From: Malania oleifera
Lineage: Eukaryota; Streptophyta; Magnoliopsida; Santalales; Ximeniaceae
DNA: 64,000 nucleotides
Direction of reading: 5' to 3'
NCBI RefSeq assembly: GCF_029873635.1
Contig: NC_080423.1
Coordinates: forward strand, 96,743,025 to 96,807,024
The translations under genes and the position numbers were made by a program. Positions 59,431-64,000 of this stretch are shown one piece after another (the stretch's first letter is position 1; every line of letters begins with the position of its first letter). The notes under the pieces were generated by a model. The model ran no database searches, was not told where the DNA came from, and saw nothing but the letters and a program-made list of their open reading frames with translations.

Positions 59431-60793
59431 TGTAAAGACTCAAACCAGGAAAATAAGGAAATTAAATAAGAAAAGGAAAAAGGGGATTTCACTAGGCTTT
59501 GTCGATGAACTCCATGTTCTCGTTGACGAAGGCCCTTCTGAGGTTCATCGCCGAAATTCAGAGCTTCGTCGACGAAGAGATCCAAAATGGGCGGAAAATA
59601 TCAGGCATAGGATTCATCAACGAGGCCCTTCTTTCGTCGACAAACGACCTTGTGTGGTTCATCGATGAAGGCATCATTTCGTCGACAAATTTGATCAGGT
59701 AAAGGGGTGTATAAATAGATTTTCAATTGCTTCATGGTTAATAAATCAAAATATCTCTCCCTCTCTTTCTAGAACCTACGCCCACACTCTCTCTCTCTCT
59801 TCGATCCTTCGTCATTCGTTGCCCGTTTCAACGATCAAAAGTTACCACGAGGATCAAGGAGCGAATATCTACAAATCTAGCGGAGTGGATTATTGATTTC
59901 GAGAAAAAGTTAGGGTTCGATTTTCGAGCATCTCGAGTGTTTTTCAGGAAATAGGTAAGGGGATTATATTATGTCAGCTATGTTTATGAGTTCTAACGGA
60001 ATGAAATGTTAAAACGGTTTTTACATAAACAGTTACGACTTTTCTAGGGTTTTCGGGCCTAGGGTTCGGTTAACTGACTTTATTTTCGAAATCAACCATT
60101 TAAATTTAAATATGATATTTTTAAAGTATAGTATTGTTCTTCCTGAACGTTTTTACCGATTAGAAGATTGTTATTTCAAACCATAGACTTGTTTTAAAAC
60201 CAACCAAAGATGGTAGGGTTGATTATTTCCATTTTTCCCATATTAAGCTATATATTTATATTTAGTAAAATATCAACCTCGAGATATTCATACCCCAGTT
60301 TTAGCAACATGTTTATGTTCTTAAGCAAATGAGTTATGTATAAGCTGCCAGATGAAAACTTGTGTGGCATAAGTATATTTTTAATTGGCATTAAATGAGC
60401 AGGTTTTGTATAATACTGAACTGCAGCAGCTATAAGCCGAGATGAGAGATATGATGGCTATATGTCAAGAGATGTGACGGCTAAATGCCGAGTTTATGTA
60501 ATGCCATTTTTTATCGAACCAGTTATGAAAGATATGATATGCCAATTTTTATCGAGTTAGTATCTAGCGGATGTTTTCACAAAAGTATGTACAGAGTATG
60601 TTATATTACAATTTTTATGAAATGAATGATGATTACAGTTTTATATGATGTAAATTGTCATATATGATATGGAATTAAATGAGCAGGTTTTGTGTAATAT
60701 TGAACTGCAACAGCTATAAGCTGAGATGAGAGATATGATGGCTATATGTCAAGAGAAGAGAAGAGATATGACGGCTAAATGCTGAGTTTGTAC
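59431..60793 (+). mobile_element. Truncated gypsy LTR, plus orientation
   Basis: Starts TGTAAAGACTCAAACCAGG at 59431 and contains many TTCGTCGACGAA-type palindromes at 59500-59690, as in the LTR at 17588. At 60380-60470 and 60674-60790 the phrase AATGAGCAGGTTTTGT followed by GCCGAGATGAGAGATATG-like sequence is duplicated. The sequence breaks off near 60793, where the internal part of a minus-strand element begins. Confidence 0.7.
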
Positions 60794-60840
60794 GCATAAC
60801 TACACCTAACGAGGTCTACAAGACCTAACAACCTAATTAA

Positions 60841-60853
60841 CTCTGATACCAAG
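60841..60853 (-). promoter_or_regulatory. Primer binding site of a minus-strand gypsy element
   Basis: On the minus strand TTGGTATCAGAG follows the LTR end at 60855, matching initiator-Met tRNA over 11-12 bases. Only about 60 bp of internal sequence remain beyond it. Confidence 0.8.
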
Positions 60854-62429
60854 TTGTCACGCCCCCGAACCCGCAGATGTGTCCCAAGTGTGATTTTTGT
60901 AACCTAACCTATCTCTGTATCATTTAAAACTCACATAATACTACTCTGAATGAGGGTCCGATCTTGTGGGGTACACGTAAACCCTATACTCAATCACATA
61001 CATTTCCATACACATCAAATACACAGTAAAAATATTTTTTTTAATACATACATTGTACCATACCAGAGTCTATACATGATTAGAGTCTACGCTCCAAAAT
61101 ACAATACATAGCCCGAGTGTCTATAAAACCCAACAATAACAACTCGGTTACAAAAATCAGAACTTACTCAAGCACTCTAGGTAGCTAACTAACACCCACG
61201 CTCACGAACGCTAGGATGCTAGTTTCAGCTACCCAAAAGACCTGAAAAACATTTGTATATTCAGGGTGAGACACCTCTCAGAAAGGAAGAAAACATGTTA
61301 TATCAGTGTGTGGTATACAAGTGTTATTTTGACGTAAAATATAACACAATACAGTTATAGTATTTTCACAATCTAATTCCAGTACATACGATACCAAACA
61401 TACGGGTAGTGTCGTCACACTCAAGCACCTGATACCCTGCAATAACCAAAGCCTCACAACGATATCATACTAATACGGTGTCCACTCACACCCTTCGGTG
61501 ACCAACCGAAACAAAAAAGCAATATTTCACACCCTTGGATATAGAGTCGGACACTTTCACCCACGGTATTTATACGAGACATGGTGTTTGCCCACAATAA
61601 ATACAAAACATCCATCACATTACTATAATTACCAGAGTCATTATACCACTGTATTTCAGTATATACACATCTCAAACAAAATCTAGGGACATTTCCCCAA
61701 AATCCAACTATCCCTACCAAAGCTTTCCCTTCAAAAATGGCAGACAACAACTCTAATTTAGCGAGGCTTTTCTCGCTCTCCTATCTGGGCTCCTGAAAAA
61801 GTTTATAAAATTTAGGGGTGAGACACCTCTCAGTAAGGGAAATAAACTAATACCAGTGTGTGGTAACATGAGCATTCCGTGTTCTACATATAACATACCT
61901 AACATATTCGGTAACCGTTTTGTTAAATCTAGGAAAACATATATATCATGAAAACATGGCAGAACATACTACATTTTCATAACATATTTCATCTCATATA
62001 ATAATAACATAAAAACATTCCTGGTAGGTTAGCTGGCTGTTGTCATGTATTACCCCCACATAACTGGGTTGTGTCGCTCGAAGGCGGGACCTGACAATGG
62101 TTGGTCGACCACTGCCAAGTCAAAAGTACAGTCTATAAGTCTGATGGGTCTGCTTGACCTAGTCCGTACACTAGGGGCGCTCACACACTTCTTAAAAACC
62201 ACATCGACCATTCAATCTCACACCACTCCGTACAGTGGCGTTAACACAAATATCACGACCATGAAGACCATGAACACATAGTAACGGTATCGTGCAAGTG
62301 CTAGCCTAGACCAAGTCAACCAGGTTTTGATATCATATAACATATATTGAAACTGTGATACATGGATATCTCATATTATTAATTATCAAATCAATCAAAT
62401 CATTTTTCATATATACATATATCATGAAA

Positions 62430-62710
62430 ATCATCAGCCCGTACGCCGGTGTTACACATTTTATCATAGCTCGGCCCGTACGCCGGCAAATCATAGCACA
62501 ACTTGTACGCTGGCAAATCACATCATAGCACGGCCCGTACGCCGACAAACATATCATAGCACAGCCCATACACTGGCAAATCATATCATAGCACAGCCCG
62601 TACGCTGACAAATCACATCATAGTATAGCCCGTATGCTAGCAAATCACATGATAGCACGGCCCATACGCCGGCAAACATATATAAAAATATCGACCCATA
62701 CGCCGGTTTT
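62430..62710. repeat. Tandem subrepeats with CGGCCCGTACGCCGG cores
   Basis: About eight units of 35-40 bp: AGCACGGCCCGTACGCCGGC then AAATCACATCAT-type spacers, with variants. Each core is nearly self-complementary. The array sits at the same place in this LTR as the GGCCTCGTGCC array in the LTRs at 6.2, 13.6 and 15.9 kb, but with an unrelated core. Confidence 0.8.
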
Positions 62711-63254
62711 CCCCATTATAAAAAAATTTGTATCATAATCTCATTCTATAAAACAGTATTTCATAACATGTTATACTCATGCCACACTGAACAGATTTTC
62801 CGCATATTTAACATACCATCATTTTAACCGCATTTTCCCAAATATAAATCATATATAAATATATTCATTTCCCTGAAATCAAGTTCTATAATAATATACA
62901 TACATTTTTCATAAAATACTAGTTTAGTTTATCCCCTTACCTAACTACTGAGAAAGCCCCCAAAATATTCTAGTCTAACACCCGAAAGATTTCCTTACCA
63001 ATACCCTGAAAATGAAAACTCCTAGTATTAAACTTCAGTATTTTCACGTTTATATCATTTTCTATAACTATCTCAAGACCAAATTTGGCTTAAAAAGTCT
63101 TACCTCAAGTCAGGGATGATTTCCAACTTGCTTTCACCAACGATCCACTCCGACAAATTTGGAGAGAACTTTCCCAGGAGCGTCGTGGTGGCTTCGGATT
63201 GTCGATTCGGCGTAAATTTAGCCCGAAATGGACGAAAGAGAGAGAGAACTGAAG

Positions 63255-63257
<3 letters not shown>

Positions 63258-63320
<63 letters not shown>
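63258..63320. repeat. (GA)n microsatellite
   Basis: About 30 GA units inside the LTR at 60855-63659. The corresponding place in the solo LTR near 16750-16790 has a shorter GA tract. Open frames on both strands through it are artefacts. Confidence 0.9.
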
Positions 63321-63324
<4 letters not shown>

Positions 63325-63659
63325 TGTTAGCTTCATTAGAAAGTTAAAAATCCAGATTTTGATATTTATAGAGCAGGGAATTCGTCGACGAGCCACGTCA
63401 TTCGTCGACGAATCCTTTAATAATTTTGTCGATGAAATTTAGTCGGCTCAAAACCTCTTTCGGTATTTCCTCGTCGACATATCCCTTGTATTCGTCAATG
63501 AATTCTCTTATACCCTCGTCGACGAATCCCTGATGATTCCCTTAGTTATTCCTTTCAAAGTTCGCCTTCGTCGACAAAGTCGACTTCCTCCTTCTGTTAC
63601 TGATTTCCATTTCTCTTCCTCTTTATTATTTAAATTACACTTTTATTCGGGTTGTCACA

Positions 63660-64000
63660 CCTATATTCGTCGACGAGGCCTGGAAATTTCTTGAAATTAT
63701 TATTACCTCCAAAGTGTAATGCTGTCGACGAAGTCGGCTGCCTCCTTCTGTTATTGATTCCATTTCTCTTTCTCTTTATTATTTAAATACCATTATTTTT
63801 TGAGTCATTACAAACCGAGTCTTGGCTCTGATATCAAGTGTCACGGGTCAACTATTTTCACACCTTTGTGAAGGGTCATGCGGCACTAGTTAAAGCACTC
63901 TTACTTAACTAGTTGACCTATCATTTGCCAACATTCATCCATGAAACACTTTCATTATCATTCATTCAAAATAGCAGCAGAAACAGTAATCAATTCATGA
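63660..64000 (-). mobile_element. LTR end, PBS and next LTR start, window edge
   Basis: 63660-63812 is a second copy of the last 150 bp of the LTR (CCTCCTTCTGTTA, TTTCTCTTTCTC, TTATTTAAATACC, ending CATTACA). After only 26 bp that include a primer-binding-site-like GGCTCTGATATCA, a new LTR edge, TGTCACGGGTCAAC, starts at 63839 and leaves the window. The internal domain between the two LTR parts is thus missing. Confidence 0.55.

Larger units (their letters stand above)
60855..63659 (-). mobile_element. 5' LTR of a minus-strand gypsy element, about 2.8 kb
   Basis: Runs from TGTCACGCCCCCGAAC at 60855 to GGGTTGTCACA at 63659. It shares the block ATGTATTACCCCC, GTTGTG, GAAGGCGGGACC, ACAATGG (62046-62110) with the LTRs at 5.9 and 13.3 kb, and its right part (63090-63640) matches 16.6-17.15 kb. 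It contains hairpin subrepeats at 62430-62710, a (GA)n run at 63258-63320 and TCGTCGACGA palindromes from 63380. The rest of the element and its second LTR are absent. Confidence 0.8.

Noticed and set aside
63100..63442. Open frames on both strands through the (GA)n run with long Arg-Glu or Leu-Ser repeats.
   Set aside because: Dinucleotide repeats stay open in several frames. No start context or homology, and the region is LTR.

Overview
The window is nuclear DNA from a flowering plant, almost certainly a eudicot with a repeat-rich genome. Evidence: two plant-type host genes with GT-AG introns, Ty3/gypsy LTR elements primed by initiator-Met tRNA, an Au-type SINE, many plant LINE 3' ends and a degenerate Caulimoviridae-like remnant. 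I cannot name the species. No bacterial, plasmid or CRISPR features are present.

Host genes (both on the minus strand). (1) Positions 1-471 hold the 5' part of the gene for the small p12-like subunit of DNA polymerase delta (POLD4); its last few codons lie left of the window. (2) Positions 28471-56783 hold a complete 12-exon gene for an ASHH3/ASHH4-type SET-domain histone lysine methyltransferase. Its 369 codons join in frame with consensus splice sites. The 1.1-kb coding sequence is spread over 28.3 kb because introns 1, 8 and 10 are 6.1, 9.3 and 9.0 kb of accumulated repeats. A possible 3'-UTR exon lies near 23.15-23.30 kb and a possible 5'-UTR exon near 57.57-57.7 kb.

Left repeat block (about 3.5-20.2 kb): an older repeat (pieces 4178-5182, 17162-17587, 20013-20154) carries two solo LTRs, 5183-17161 (target duplication CTTAA) and 17588-20007 (TTGGG). 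The first solo LTR is itself split by a complete but inactivated Ty3/gypsy element (5270-15110; LTRs 5270-7665 and 12721-15110) whose minus-strand gag-protease-RT-RNase H-integrase reading frame has many stop codons. Then come two SINEs in one target site (21.66-22.08 kb), three related MITEs (25.65, 36.27, 40.60 kb), an Au SINE (26.82 kb) and a plus-strand LINE 3' end (27.24-27.95 kb).

Inside the methyltransferase gene: intron 10 is a pile of LINE fragments in the same orientation as the gene; intron 8 holds another LINE, a MITE, a 3.6-kb foldback-like inverted repeat whose arms consist partly of 66-bp tandem units, and the Caulimoviridae-like remnant; intron 1 holds a LINE reverse-transcriptase fragment and an RTE-type 3' end. 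Right of the gene (57.8-64 kb) are an inverted repeat, a copia-like LTR fragment and several partial gypsy LTRs in opposing orientations. The most noteworthy observations are the intact methyltransferase gene within such large repeat-filled introns, the long intronic hairpin, the intronic viral remnant, and the pattern of stop codons in the gypsy element, which looks like decay of methylated CG and CHG sites.
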